Origin: a virus
Strand: one strand, 5' to 3'
Virus record (IMG/VR): IMGVR_UViG_3300009509_000070
Span: 1-33,513 of that record
DNA length: 33,513 nt
The first letter of the stretch is position 1; each line of letters begins with the position of its first letter. The translations under genes and the position numbers were made by a program. Below are positions 1 to 6,990 of the stretch, piece by piece. Below the pieces are notes generated by a model, which saw only the letters and a list, made by a program, of their open reading frames with translations, was not told where the DNA came from and made no database searches.

Positions 1-1
1 G

Positions 2-379
2 CTGACCACGACGTTCTCATTCACGCCTGGAAGCGGTACTGACATCGCGGGCGCTTCGGGGATCTTCCAGGCCGGTCCTGGGTCCGGGGCGGCTGTAGGA
101 TCGTCCCTGTCACTCAAGACTCCGACTGCTGGCGCGACCGGAAGTACGCCACAGACGTTGACGACGCGCGTCTACATGGATGCAACGAACATCAACATCG
201 GCAGCGCAGATAATGAGAACGTGAACATCGTCACGTCAGCGACCGGCAAGCTCGGGTTCTACGGGGCGACCGCTGCCGTCAAGCAGACGGTCTCCGGCGC
301 TACCGGGGGCAATGCCGCGCTGGCCAGCCTGCTCACGGCTCTCGCCACGATTGGGCTCATCACAGACAGCACCACGTAA
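2..379 (+). CDS. Virion-associated protein, C-terminal part (cut by window start)
   Basis: The reading frame is open from the first complete codon at position 2, so the gene begins before the window; 125 residues are visible. A TTG at 158 is internal and need not be the start. The visible part is rich in Gly, Ser, Thr and Ala, with beta-prone segments. Its last 40 or so residues (LGFYGATAAVKQTVSG, then GGNAALASLLTALATIG and LITDSTT) resemble a C-terminal motif that recurs on phage structural proteins encoded near tail-fibre or decoration genes. I recall this motif from phage proteins and did not search for it. A role on the virion surface is inferred. The next gene follows after 9 bases with a strong ribosome site between them, so the two are probably cotranscribed. 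Confidence 0.75.
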   Translation: MTTTFSFTPGSGTDIAGASGIFQAGPGSGAAVGSSLSLKTPTAGATGSTPQTLTTRVYMDATNINIGSADNENVNIVTSATGKLGFYGATAAVKQTVSGATGGNAALASLLTALATIGLITDSTT

Positions 380-388
380 GGAGGAACC

Positions 389-631
389 GTGGCGAAAAGG
401 ATTCCGAGTGGAGCCGTTGCTCTCTCACTCGACTTCATCGGCGGCGAGCATAAGCTCGGCATGTTCCACTACGGGACGCCGGACGATGATACCGACCCCA
501 CCATCAGGTACGTGCGGACCGGCAGCCCCCCAGCAGAGCGGGCGCTCACGGTCGACGAGCTTTCGGGCACACTTCAGGCATTCATCGATGCGCGGCTCGC
601 CGAGGCGCAGGCGGCGGAGGGTATCTCATAG
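389..631 (+). CDS. Small hypothetical phage protein, 80 aa
   Basis: GTG start preceded by AAGGAGG at 379-385, a near-perfect ribosome site, which decides the start. The protein is short and acidic. It has a beta-rich N-terminal part (residues 1-45, containing SLDFIGGEHKLGMFHYG) and an Ala/Glu-rich helical C-terminus. No family was recognised. The stop codon TAG shares its last base with the GTG of the next gene, so translation is probably coupled. Position between a virion-associated gene and the head module suggests a structural or accessory late protein, but nothing in the sequence proves that. Confidence 0.7.
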   Translation: MAKRIPSGAVALSLDFIGGEHKLGMFHYGTPDDDTDPTIRYVRTGSPPAERALTVDELSGTLQAFIDARLAEAQAAEGIS

Positions 632-867
632 TGGACGAAGCCAAAAGGAAGACGTTGCTTTCCGTTCTGTCCCCGATCGAGTGGGATCTGCTGCGCGCCT
701 CTTTCAAGGCCGGCGTCGGGCATATCGTCGCGCAGTCGGTGGGGCATAGCGACTACGTCCTGTCCGATGCGGCGAAGGTGCAGGAAGTGCTCAAGAGCCT
801 CTTAGAGCATGACGAGACGCAGAAGGAACTCAAGGCCCAACTCAAGGGAAGGCAGGCGCCGTCCTAG
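631..867 (+). CDS. Small helical hypothetical protein, 78 aa
   Basis: GTG start overlapping the preceding stop by one base (TAGTG). The protein is mostly predicted helix and charged at the C-terminus (EHDETQKELKAQLKGRQ), with no Cys, signal peptide or membrane segment. No family was recognised. It ends 8 bases before the end of a leftward gene, so it closes this small rightward operon. A late structural or accessory role is suggested by neighbourhood only. Confidence 0.65.
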   Translation: MDEAKRKTLLSVLSPIEWDLLRASFKAGVGHIVAQSVGHSDYVLSDAAKVQEVLKSLLEHDETQKELKAQLKGRQAPS

Positions 868-874
868 TAGGTGC

Positions 875-1225
875 TCAACCACGCCCCTGCCCCAGAATGT
901 CACTCAACCAGGGGATCTCGGCCGAGGTGATCCAGGCATGAGCTCGACCGGTGGTCGCGGTCCGCGCGCTCTCGATCCCGCCCGAGTCCATGTAGAGGAC
1001 GAGGATCGCTTCCGGAAAGGTGCGCCTCAGCAACCGACTCAGTAGCTCTTGGCTGATCCCTTCGAGTCGCCCCACCACGATCCCGTCCGGGAACCAGCCG
1101 GCCGAGTTCACCAGGTCGGCCACGCCGATCCAGTCTCTAGCTGTACGTACGTCGTGCCCCAACACCGCGCCCTGCAGCGCGGCCAAGACGTGCGGCCTCT
1201 CGTCTACCAGAAAGGTGCGCCTCAC
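875..1225 (-). CDS. Receiver-like (CheY-fold) small protein, degenerate
   Basis: A 116-residue leftward frame with GTG start; upstream is a G-rich stretch but only a weak ribosome site. The pattern resembles a response-regulator receiver domain: an N-terminal strand ending in acidic residues (FLVDERPHVLAAL), a strand where the phospho-acceptor Asp would sit (PDGIVVGRLEG), a hydrophobic strand followed by small residues (AILVLYMDSGG) and a final GRAHAWI element. The phospho-acceptor position reads Val/Gly-Arg rather than Asp, and there is no output domain, so it would be a pseudo-receiver if the fold is right. It is opposite in direction to all head genes. The assignment is an inference from pattern only; it could be an unrelated alpha/beta protein. 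Confidence 0.5.
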   Translation of the reverse strand: MRRTFLVDERPHVLAALQGAVLGHDVRTARDWIGVADLVNSAGWFPDGIVVGRLEGISQELLSRLLRRTFPEAILVLYMDSGGIESARTATTGRAHAWITSAEIPWLSDILGQGRG

Positions 1226-1316
1226 ACCCCCAGTCTACGCCGTTCGTGCGCCCCCACTCTCTCTTCGGCAAGATGCGCGCCCCTCTCACACCGAATAGTT
1301 CGCTCGAGACGAAAGA

Positions 1317-1344
1317 GCGTTTCCGATCCCGAAAGGGAAAACGC
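1317..1344. other. GAAA-tetraloop hairpin
   Basis: An outer 6-base stem GCGTTT (1317-1322) with AAACGC (1339-1344) encloses an inner stem TCCC (1327-1330) with GGGA (1335-1338), capped by the GNRA tetraloop GAAA (1331-1334), with CCGA (1323-1326) bulged. A competing hairpin CGCTC (1301-1305) with GAGCG (1315-1319) overlaps its left arm. Mutually exclusive stems and a GNRA loop suggest a structured RNA, but no transcript is known. Confidence 0.4.
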
Positions 1345-1433
1345 GCGCCCCTCTCGATCACACTCATTGACGCGAACCCAAAAACGGCGCCCCCTACTAG
1401 AACGAGTACGAGTAGACAGAGAGAGGATGCCCA

Positions 1434-1463
1434 GACTCACGAGGGCAGGACTCACGAGGGGCA
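1434..1463. repeat. 12-base direct repeat in tandem, 15-base period
   Basis: GACTCACGAGGG occurs at 1434-1445 and again at 1449-1460. It lies in the non-coding region before the head module. Two iterated copies are too few to call an origin iteron array. Confidence 0.45.
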
Positions 1464-1693
1464 GTGAGGGGGGCGGGGATCGAGGTCGAGATGGTATCCA
1501 GAGAGTCACCAGGCAACACACATATATACGTCGTGGACATAAGTCCTTTGGGGACAGTAGCAGTCCTATGCAAATCATATAAGACAGGGTGCCGGACCTT
1601 GGTTTCATGGATTCGTAGCACGGTGTAAGTCCGTAGCCAGTAATAGCAGATCTCTACCATCAGAGACCAGCGGTTAACCTCCTCTCGCCGTGT

Positions 1694-1711
1694 TGTTCGA
1701 TCATTCGAACA
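1694..1711. promoter_or_regulatory. Perfect inverted repeat, possible operator
   Basis: TGTTCGA (1694-1700), spacer TCAT, TCGAACA (1705-1711). The arms match perfectly with a 4-base spacer. There is no T-run after it, so a terminator is unlikely. It has the arms of an actinobacterial/Bacillus SOS box in the opposite order, so it is not a LexA site. A dimeric DNA-binding protein site is possible. Confidence 0.35.
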
Positions 1712-2006
1712 GATTTACATACTGGGGTCAAACGAAGGAAAAAGACATAACTACAGCAATGCCAACTAGTTAAGGGTGGTCTGGAGGCAAAACTGGAGAC
1801 CCCGATCATAATCGCTTTCAATAGTGGGTGGTCATCGAGCAATTTAGTGTTTTCCCACAACATCGAATTGCACTGTGAACACTTATCCGATCGTCGTAAA
1901 CTATTCTGGGAAAAGAGCTTGTGCTTGTCGTAGGGGTCTGATATTCGTGGAGTCCTGAGCACAAATCAGTACCAAACGGACGGCGGATGTACGAGGGAGT
2001 GGCCCG

Positions 2007-2456
2007 ATGAGTGAGGTTGAGCTCAAGGTCCCGGCGACTGGCTGGTGCCTCGTCAGCAATCCATGCCCCGAGTGTCTGGTGCTGGTCGAGCGCCTCTCGC
2101 GGGTGTTCACGTACCCCGGCAATCAGGCGGACTGCTACGCCTGTGGGAACCGCCTGACCAACGTACGCACCGAAAAGGTGGCTTCCAACTACGATCGCTA
2201 CTCGGGGTTCGGCGGCTACGGCGACTCGGCGAGCGAGTACCGGATCACCGAGATGGCGTTCCTGCGGTCGCTCTACACCGAGCGCGACATGCAGGACTGG
2301 ATGACGAAGCATGGTCTCGAGGGGTTCGAGACGGTGGGCGCGGCCGGCACCGACTGGACCGTGTTCAGCAAGCAAGACGATCCGGACGCCTGCGTCTTCG
2401 TCCTGCTCGAGCAGGGCGTGATCGGGCGCTGCGTCCTCGATGTGACCCAGGCATAG
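2007..2456 (+). CDS. Zinc-ribbon-like hypothetical protein, 149 aa
   Basis: ATG start with GAGGGAG about 7 bases upstream. Residues 20-46 carry two Cys pairs (CPEC at 20-23 and CYAC at 43-46) spaced like a zinc ribbon. The remainder is mixed alpha/beta, acidic, with aromatic-rich stretches (NYDRYSGFGGYGD) and no membrane segment. No family was recognised. It begins the rightward run into portal and capsid genes and its stop lies 11 bases before the next start, so it is likely part of the head operon. A structural zinc is inferred from the spacing only. Confidence 0.75.
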   Translation: MSEVELKVPATGWCLVSNPCPECLVLVERLSRVFTYPGNQADCYACGNRLTNVRTEKVASNYDRYSGFGGYGDSASEYRITEMAFLRSLYTERDMQDWMTKHGLEGFETVGAAGTDWTVFSKQDDPDACVFVLLEQGVIGRCVLDVTQA

Positions 2457-2467
2457 GGAGGATGAAC

Positions 2468-3043
2468 GTGGCGAAGAGCTTCAAGAAGTACTCGGGTGCG
2501 CCCGGCAAGAAGGGCAAGGTCGAGAAGGCTCGAGAGCCCGTGGGCAGCAAGATCCAGCCCGAGGACTGGAACGGGTCCACAACTGGACAGACAGTCGGCG
2601 GTTACGGGGATGCGGCGGCCGGAACGGGGCAGCGCGGGGTCAACACTGCCCGGTACGGTGCGGGCGAGGGCGCGCGGCAGACCAACGCGGATCCGACCAT
2701 GAGTCCGCCGACCCCCTACCCCGGACAGCCGGGGCGGGCAAAGCCCAATCCCCTGACCCCACCGCGAACCCCGCCCATGACCGGGCCCATGGGGAGCTCG
2801 CGTCCGGCCGAGGGAGTCGGTTCGAGGATGGCGATGCTGGCGCGCGGCGGCGGCAAGGTCCCGGTGAACCCGGCCTCGAGCGGGCCGGCGGCCCTTCCGG
2901 TCCCGACCCCGACCTTCCCCGCGGCGGACAACCCGGGCGGTTCGGCGTTGCCGGGGGCGCGCAGCGGCGGCGGGAAGATGCAGGGCCAGATCCAGGGCTC
3001 GCAGGGCAAGGCCTCGTCCGGGAACACCAAGATCCAGGAGTAG
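2468..3043 (+). CDS. Gly/Pro-rich disordered protein, 191 aa
   Basis: The preferred start is GTG at 2468, seven bases after GGGAGG (2456-2461). The in-frame ATG at 2462 touches the ribosome site and is too close. The N-terminus MAKSFKKYSGAPGKKGKV is basic. The rest is low-complexity Gly, Pro, Ser, Thr, Ala and Asn with repeated Pro-Thr-Pro elements, and is predicted to be disordered. The codon pattern is strongly GC3-biased, as in the neighbours, which supports real coding. No family was recognised. It lies directly before the portal, where phages often carry small head or connector accessory proteins; that role is inference. Confidence 0.7.
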   Translation: MAKSFKKYSGAPGKKGKVEKAREPVGSKIQPEDWNGSTTGQTVGGYGDAAAGTGQRGVNTARYGAGEGARQTNADPTMSPPTPYPGQPGRAKPNPLTPPRTPPMTGPMGSSRPAEGVGSRMAMLARGGGKVPVNPASSGPAALPVPTPTFPAADNPGGSALPGARSGGGKMQGQIQGSQGKASSGNTKIQE

Positions 3044-3047
3044 ATTT

Positions 3048-3067
3048 GCGGGCTGAAGGGGGCCCGC
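3048..3067 (+). terminator. GC-rich hairpin after the Gly/Pro-rich gene
   Basis: GCGGGC (3048-3053) pairs with GCCCGC (3062-3067) around an 8-base loop, 5 bases after the upstream stop codon. It lacks a T-run and is followed by GAAAAG. It may be a weak or U-less terminator, or an RNA processing or stability element between the two parts of the head operon. Confidence 0.4.
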
Positions 3068-3209
3068 GAAAAGAGCTCGCCGCAGCCTGTTGTTTCGTGG
3101 CAATGGGTTGCGGCGAAAAAAGAGGGGGGTCTCAGGGGGGTCCAGCGCACCTTTTTAAGTTTGCGGACTGAACAGGTTTGCGCGTAACCCCCTGGAAATT
3201 CGAGACCCA

Positions 3210-3223
3210 AAGCAACCGGGTGC
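3210..3223 (+). promoter_or_regulatory. Operator-like site A, 14-base motif before portal start
   Basis: AAGCAACCGGGTGC is identical to the motif found inside two promoter spacers at 16138-16151 and, inverted, 30495-30508. Its core GCAACCGGGTGC is a 10-of-12 palindrome. No good -35 or -10 flanks it here (CGAGAC and AGAGTG at the equivalent positions). It lies three bases before the GTG of the portal gene, where bound protein could block transcription or a transcript copy could affect initiation. Confidence 0.55.
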
Positions 3224-3226
3224 AGA

Positions 3227-4933
3227 GTGGATCCGAATCTTCCCTACCGCAGTGACTTGAGCCGCGCCTCGTTGCACGAGGTCGAGGTTCTCGTCAGCCC
3301 GGTGGTGATCAGGCGGGATCTCGAGCACCAAGGGAAGGTCGAGAAGGAACGCGACCCGGGATCCCAGCAGCTTCACGACGACGAGGGGATCGGGACCTTC
3401 TCAGAGATCTCTGACCAGATTATCAACCCGCCGATCAATCTTCGGCTCTGGGCCAGCCAAATGGCTCGGTCTACCAGACTGAACAGAGGGATCCGGGTTG
3501 TCGCACGAAACACGGTCGGTCTCGGATGGGACGTGGTCCCCGAGAAGCCGTTCACGCAGGACACCCCAGCGACCGAGCGGAAGCGGGTCGAGACCGAGAT
3601 CGAGCGGATCCGTACCTTCTTCAAGAGCCTCAACGCCGCGCAGCCGTTCTCGAACCTCATGGAGTGCGTGGTCATCGACGAAGAGGCCACCGGAAACGGC
3701 TACCTCGAGTTCGTGCGCGACAACGCGGGCAACCTTCAGTACGCCTACCACGTGATGTCGACGACGATCAGGCTGCTGAAGAACGATCGGGGCTTCGTTC
3801 AGATCCGCGGCGGGAAGCGAAAGTACTTCAAGAACTTTGGCGACGAGCGAGTCATGGACGCGCGCAACGGCGCGTACGAAGACGAGCCCAGCTTCGCCTC
3901 GGCCGAGCGCAGCGAGGATGTCAACGCCGGTCTTCCCATTGAGAACCGCGCCACCGAGCTCTTGCACTTCAAGCTCTACCACCCCATGTCCGAGTTCTAC
4001 GGCCTGCCGCGGTTCATTCCGGCGGGCGCCGCGATCGCCGGGAACTTCCATGCGGCCAAGCGGAACGTCGTCTTCTTCCAGAATGACGCTGTCCCGCGCA
4101 TGGCGGTCCTCGTCTCGGGCGGCCAACTCGACCAAGGCAGCCTCGATCGGATCACGAAGATGTTCCAGGAAGGGCAGGGGACCGAGCAGGCCCACCGGAT
4201 CCTGGTTCTGCAGGCAGTCAGCGAGGGCGTCGGGGTCGACGACAAGGCCAACACCCGGATCGAGCTCAGGCCGTTCACGGTCAACGTCACCGAGGACGGC
4301 AGCTTCCTGAACTACCGGCGTGTGAACGACGAGGAGATCCGCGAGTCTCTCGGCCTCAGCGAGGTCTACTTCAAGTCCGAGAAGCTCACGAAGGCCTCCG
4401 CAGTCGTCGCCAAGGCCACCACCGACGAGCAAGAGTTCGAGCCGGCGCGTCTGCTCAAGGAACACCTGATCAACCACATGATCGTCCTGGGCGCGCTGAA
4501 CGCCAAGGGCGTCAAGTTCGTGTTCAAGCGCCCCGAAACCACCGACCCGGTCGAGAAGGCAGCGGTTCACAAGTCGTACGCCTCGATCGGTGTGCTCACG
4601 ACCAACGAGATCAGGACCGAACTGAACAAGGATCCGCTGCCGAAGGAGGAGGAGTGGGCCAACATTCCTCTTCCGATCGCAGAGCTCGCGGTCCAAGGCA
4701 TGGTCACAGGCTTCTCGGCCTATGCGCCCGAGCCCGAAGAGGAACCGGAAGAGACCGAAGGACCCGAGGAAGAACCCGAAGAAGAGCCTGAGAGTGAGGA
4801 GTCGGAGGAAGAAGCCGAAGAGAGGTCCATCGACGCCCGGCTTCCCTTCATCGCCGAAGTTGAGGATGTCGCTCGGCGGGTCAGAGGGCTTCCCGCGCTA
4901 CTGGGTAGCCGTGCAATGACGGAGGAAAACTGA
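3227..4933 (+). CDS. Portal protein, 568 aa
   Basis: The portal forms the dodecameric ring at one head vertex through which DNA is packaged. The central region fits the HK97/SPP1-like portal superfamily: an N-terminal segment with LRLWASQMARSTRLNRG, a core with ATELLHFKLYHPMSEFYGLP (residues about 243-262), the helix-rich stem with AKRNVVFFQNDAVPRMAVLV, and a basic Lys/Glu clip-like part. The length is normal for a portal. The last 60 residues include a run of Glu/Pro (about 500-535), then a basic tail. The GTG start has almost no ribosome site and sits next to the repeated operator-like motif; no other start codon exists upstream before an in-frame stop at 3185. The stop overlaps the next start (TGATG). 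A second possible start is GTG at 3302. Confidence 0.88.
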   Translation: MDPNLPYRSDLSRASLHEVEVLVSPVVIRRDLEHQGKVEKERDPGSQQLHDDEGIGTFSEISDQIINPPINLRLWASQMARSTRLNRGIRVVARNTVGLGWDVVPEKPFTQDTPATERKRVETEIERIRTFFKSLNAAQPFSNLMECVVIDEEATGNGYLEFVRDNAGNLQYAYHVMSTTIRLLKNDRGFVQIRGGKRKYFKNFGDERVMDARNGAYEDEPSFASAERSEDVNAGLPIENRATELLHFKLYHPMSEFYGLPRFIPAGAAIAGNFHAAKRNVVFFQNDAVPRMAVLVSGGQLDQGSLDRITKMFQEGQGTEQAHRILVLQAVSEGVGVDDKANTRIELRPFTVNVTEDGSFLNYRRVNDEEIRESLGLSEVYFKSEKLTKASAVVAKATTDEQEFEPARLLKEHLINHMIVLGALNAKGVKFVFKRPETTDPVEKAAVHKSYASIGVLTTNEIRTELNKDPLPKEEEWANIPLPIAELAVQGMVTGFSAYAPEPEEEPEETEGPEEEPEEEPESEESEEEAEERSIDARLPFIAEVEDVARRVRGLPALLGSRAMTEEN

Positions 4934-6957
4934 TGGTCGACTTCGTCACCAAGAAGAACTTCAGCTTCGACGCCACTCTGCGCCAGGCCTACAAGACCCC
5001 AGACGGCAAAAAGCACGTCGTGGCCGTGGCCTCTGACGATCAAGAGGACCGCACCCGAGACCGGATGTCCAAGCGGGCAGTTCGATCCATGGCGGATCAG
5101 GCCGCGAAGAACAAGCTGCCCTTGCTCGACAATCATCGGGCGACGTTCGGATTCGGCGAGACCTTCTCGGCAATGGCCAAGAAGAACGAGAAGGGGCACA
5201 CCGAGTTCCTCGTCGACTTCGAGCTCGACGATCGATTCCCCGAGTCCGATGTGCTCTTCACCGAGGTGGCCCAAGGCAAGTGCAAGAAGCAGGTCTCGAT
5301 CGGTGGCTTCCTCAACCTCGAGAATCCGAACGCCGTTCGCTTCGAGGAGAACGCTCAAGGCAATCTGGTTCGGGTGATCGACGACATCGTCCTCGAGCAC
5401 ATTGCCACTACCCGTCCTGGAATGGCGGCTGTTCCGCGGACGCGGTTCGTCGATGCAGTCGTGAAGGACGTCTTCGGGAACGAATCGGTCGAAGAGACCA
5501 AGGCCTTCGTCCAGAAGGTGCTCGAGGAACTGGCCGAGAACGCGGTTACCGATCCCACGAGCGTGTCGCTGGTCACTGGCGAGGGCAGTGGCGGAGGTGG
5601 GACCTCTTCAAACTGCACGCACCCGATCACGATCAACGTCTCGGGCAACGTGGTGATCGACAAGGAAGGCAATGTTCGCGTGAACCAACCGATCGAGAAG
5701 GCAGCGGTACCCTTCAAGTCGTACCCGCTGATCCGAGGCGGATCGTGGTCGTGGACAACGGCCGAATCCGATCGCTTGTTGGGCGACAACGACTGGGCAC
5801 GGTACAAGGCAGGTCACGCTTGGTTCGACTCGGCTCAAGGCGGGACCCCAGAGATCAAGGGTGCGTACAAGCTTCCCCACCACGTCGTACGTGACGGGGG
5901 TTTGCGGACGCACGAGCGCGGCGTGATCGCGGCCATGGGAGCGTTGCTTGGTGCGCGTGGCGGCACCAACATTCCCGCGGGCGAGAAGCGCGGCGTCTAC
6001 AGTCACCTGTCTCGGCACTACGCCGAGTTCGACAGACAGCCGCCGGAGTACAGGGACTGGACGGCGGACGAGTTCATCAAGTTCCACGCCGACCAGGGCA
6101 TTGAGATCAAGGAGGACTTCGACATGGGAGAGAACAAGAAGCCCGAGGCTCCCCCCGAGCAGAAGACGGACGAGACCAAGGTCGAAACCAAGGTCGAGGC
6201 CAAGACCGAGGCCAAGACCGAGATCAAGACCGAGGCCAAGGCCGAGGACGAGGGCGACAACGAGGAGACCAAGAAGGATGCCGAGAAGGGCCTCAAGGCT
6301 CTCGCTCGGATCGGTCGGATGTTCAACGCTGACGAGGATGAGGAGAAGCCGAAGCTGCCCGCAGAGGTGATCGAGCTCGGCAAGGCCGTGGACGCCGTCC
6401 TCAAGCTCGAGAAGAGCGACTTCATGCTGCCCGAGATCCAGCGGATCGTGTCCGCCCTGGGCAAGCTGCTCGCCACCGAGGCGGTCGAAGAGGAGCAGGA
6501 GGAAGCGAAGGCGGTCGTCGACATCGACGGGATCGTCGAGAAGGTCGCCGGGCGCTTCGCCGAGATCCTCAAGGAGCAGCCGGACATCGTCGGCACCTTC
6601 ACCAAGTCGTTCGAGGGCCTGACGAGCGAGCTCGCCAAGGGCCTCACCGACATGGGCCAGGGCTTCAAGTCGCTGGTCGAGAAGGAAGTCAAGGGAATCG
6701 CTGACCGTCTCGCGGCCACCGAGAAGGCGGCCGACGAGCGGCTCACCAAGCTCGAGAAGGCGGCTGGCGTGCGCCAGAGCACTCCCGGGCAGGACGCAGA
6801 CGTGGCCACGGGTGCGGGGGAGACCTCCGAGCCCAAGCAGCCGATCCAGAAGGAGAAGGAGCAGCCGACCGGCGGTCGGAAGCCCGACACCAAGAACCCG
6901 TTCCGAGGGATGTTCGACGGAGCCAAGGCGCGGTACTTGGCCCAGCAAAGCCGGTAG
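4933..6957 (+). CDS. Prohead protease fused to scaffold-like domain, 674 aa
   Basis: Residues 1-170 fit the HK97-type prohead serine protease fold. Likely catalytic residues are His68 (LLDNHRATFGFG), Ser122 (KKQVSIGGFL) and an acidic partner in LEHIATTRPGM (Glu155). The protease cleaves capsid and scaffold proteins during head maturation. A Gly/Ser linker follows (about 215-230), then a domain with ERGVIAAMGALLGARGG and VYSHLSRHY (about 330-365), seen in phage protease-type proteins. Residues 398-674 are Lys/Glu/Ala-rich and largely helical, with a coiled-coil, like a scaffold. A strong internal ribosome site precedes Met398, so the scaffold may also be made separately. It is translationally coupled to the portal and followed by the capsid gene, the canonical order. 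Confidence 0.82.
   Translation: MVDFVTKKNFSFDATLRQAYKTPDGKKHVVAVASDDQEDRTRDRMSKRAVRSMADQAAKNKLPLLDNHRATFGFGETFSAMAKKNEKGHTEFLVDFELDDRFPESDVLFTEVAQGKCKKQVSIGGFLNLENPNAVRFEENAQGNLVRVIDDIVLEHIATTRPGMAAVPRTRFVDAVVKDVFGNESVEETKAFVQKVLEELAENAVTDPTSVSLVTGEGSGGGGTSSNCTHPITINVSGNVVIDKEGNVRVNQPIEKAAVPFKSYPLIRGGSWSWTTAESDRLLGDNDWARYKAGHAWFDSAQGGTPEIKGAYKLPHHVVRDGGLRTHERGVIAAMGALLGARGGTNIPAGEKRGVYSHLSRHYAEFDRQPPEYRDWTADEFIKFHADQGIEIKEDFDMGENKKPEAPPEQKTDETKVETKVEAKTEAKTEIKTEAKAEDEGDNEETKKDAEKGLKALARIGRMFNADEDEEKPKLPAEVIELGKAVDAVLKLEKSDFMLPEIQRIVSALGKLLATEAVEEEQEEAKAVVDIDGIVEKVAGRFAEILKEQPDIVGTFTKSFEGLTSELAKGLTDMGQGFKSLVEKEVKGIADRLAATEKAADERLTKLEKAAGVRQSTPGQDADVATGAGETSEPKQPIQKEKEQPTGGRKPDTKNPFRGMFDGAKARYLAQQSR
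6124..6957 (+). CDS. Probable nested scaffold protein, internal in-frame start, 277 aa
   Basis: AAGGAGG at 6109-6115 lies 8 bases before an in-frame ATG at 6124, a better ribosome site than that of the full-length gene. The start falls exactly at the junction between the protease part and the Lys/Glu-rich helical tail (MGENKKPEAPPEQ). Lambda C/Nu3 is the known precedent, where the scaffold is made from an internal start in the protease gene. The product would be acidic and helical (for example TDMGQGFKSLVEKEVKG and AATEKAADERLTKLEK) and would line the prohead before being cleaved and expelled. Expression from this start is inferred from the sequence alone. Confidence 0.55.
   Translation: MGENKKPEAPPEQKTDETKVETKVEAKTEAKTEIKTEAKAEDEGDNEETKKDAEKGLKALARIGRMFNADEDEEKPKLPAEVIELGKAVDAVLKLEKSDFMLPEIQRIVSALGKLLATEAVEEEQEEAKAVVDIDGIVEKVAGRFAEILKEQPDIVGTFTKSFEGLTSELAKGLTDMGQGFKSLVEKEVKGIADRLAATEKAADERLTKLEKAAGVRQSTPGQDADVATGAGETSEPKQPIQKEKEQPTGGRKPDTKNPFRGMFDGAKARYLAQQSR
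6199..6246 (+). repeat. Four tandem 12-base units in the scaffold region
   Basis: Units at 6199, 6211, 6223 and 6235 are GCCAAGACCGAG twice, then ATCAAGACCGAG and GCCAAGGCCGAG. They encode AKTE-type tetrapeptides of the disordered scaffold linker. Copy number could vary by slippage. Confidence 0.8.
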
Positions 6958-6990
6958 TCCCGGTTCAACAAGGAAAGCAGAGGAGATACC

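Larger units (their letters stand above)
1226..2006. other. Roughly 780-base region without convincing genes
   Basis: Short frames exist on both strands but have unnatural composition (Arg/Ser/Pro-rich or Cys/Tyr/Leu-rich) and no ribosome sites. The left half is GC-rich with hairpins and a short direct repeat; the right half (about 1490-1980) is visibly more AT-rich than the rest of the window. A perfect 7-base inverted repeat sits at 1694-1711. A TAAACT hexamer at 1897-1902 matches the -10 used elsewhere in this window, but its upstream hexamer (TGTGAA, 17 bases away) is a poor -35. The region could hold a promoter for the head operon, a small RNA, a packaging site or an origin; the sequence does not choose between them. 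Confidence 0.6.

Noticed and set aside
1585-1650. Possible tRNA-like sequence (CGGAC with GTCCG arms, and CTACGAATCC on the minus strand)
   Set aside because: No full acceptor, anticodon and T-arm set could be assembled; the T-loop consensus is missing on both strands.
1397-1660. Short leftward frame of 87 codons in the non-coding region, with GGAGG 17 bases upstream of its ATG
   Set aside because: Ribosome-site spacing is too long, and the peptide has no folded look or codon bias like its neighbours.
1694-1711. LexA/SOS box
   Set aside because: The SOS box of many Gram-positive bacteria is CGAAC-N4-GTTCG; here the arms are in the reverse order.
3401-4696. Leftward frame of 431 codons opposite the portal gene
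   Set aside because: Antisense shadow of the portal; no ribosome site or family signal.
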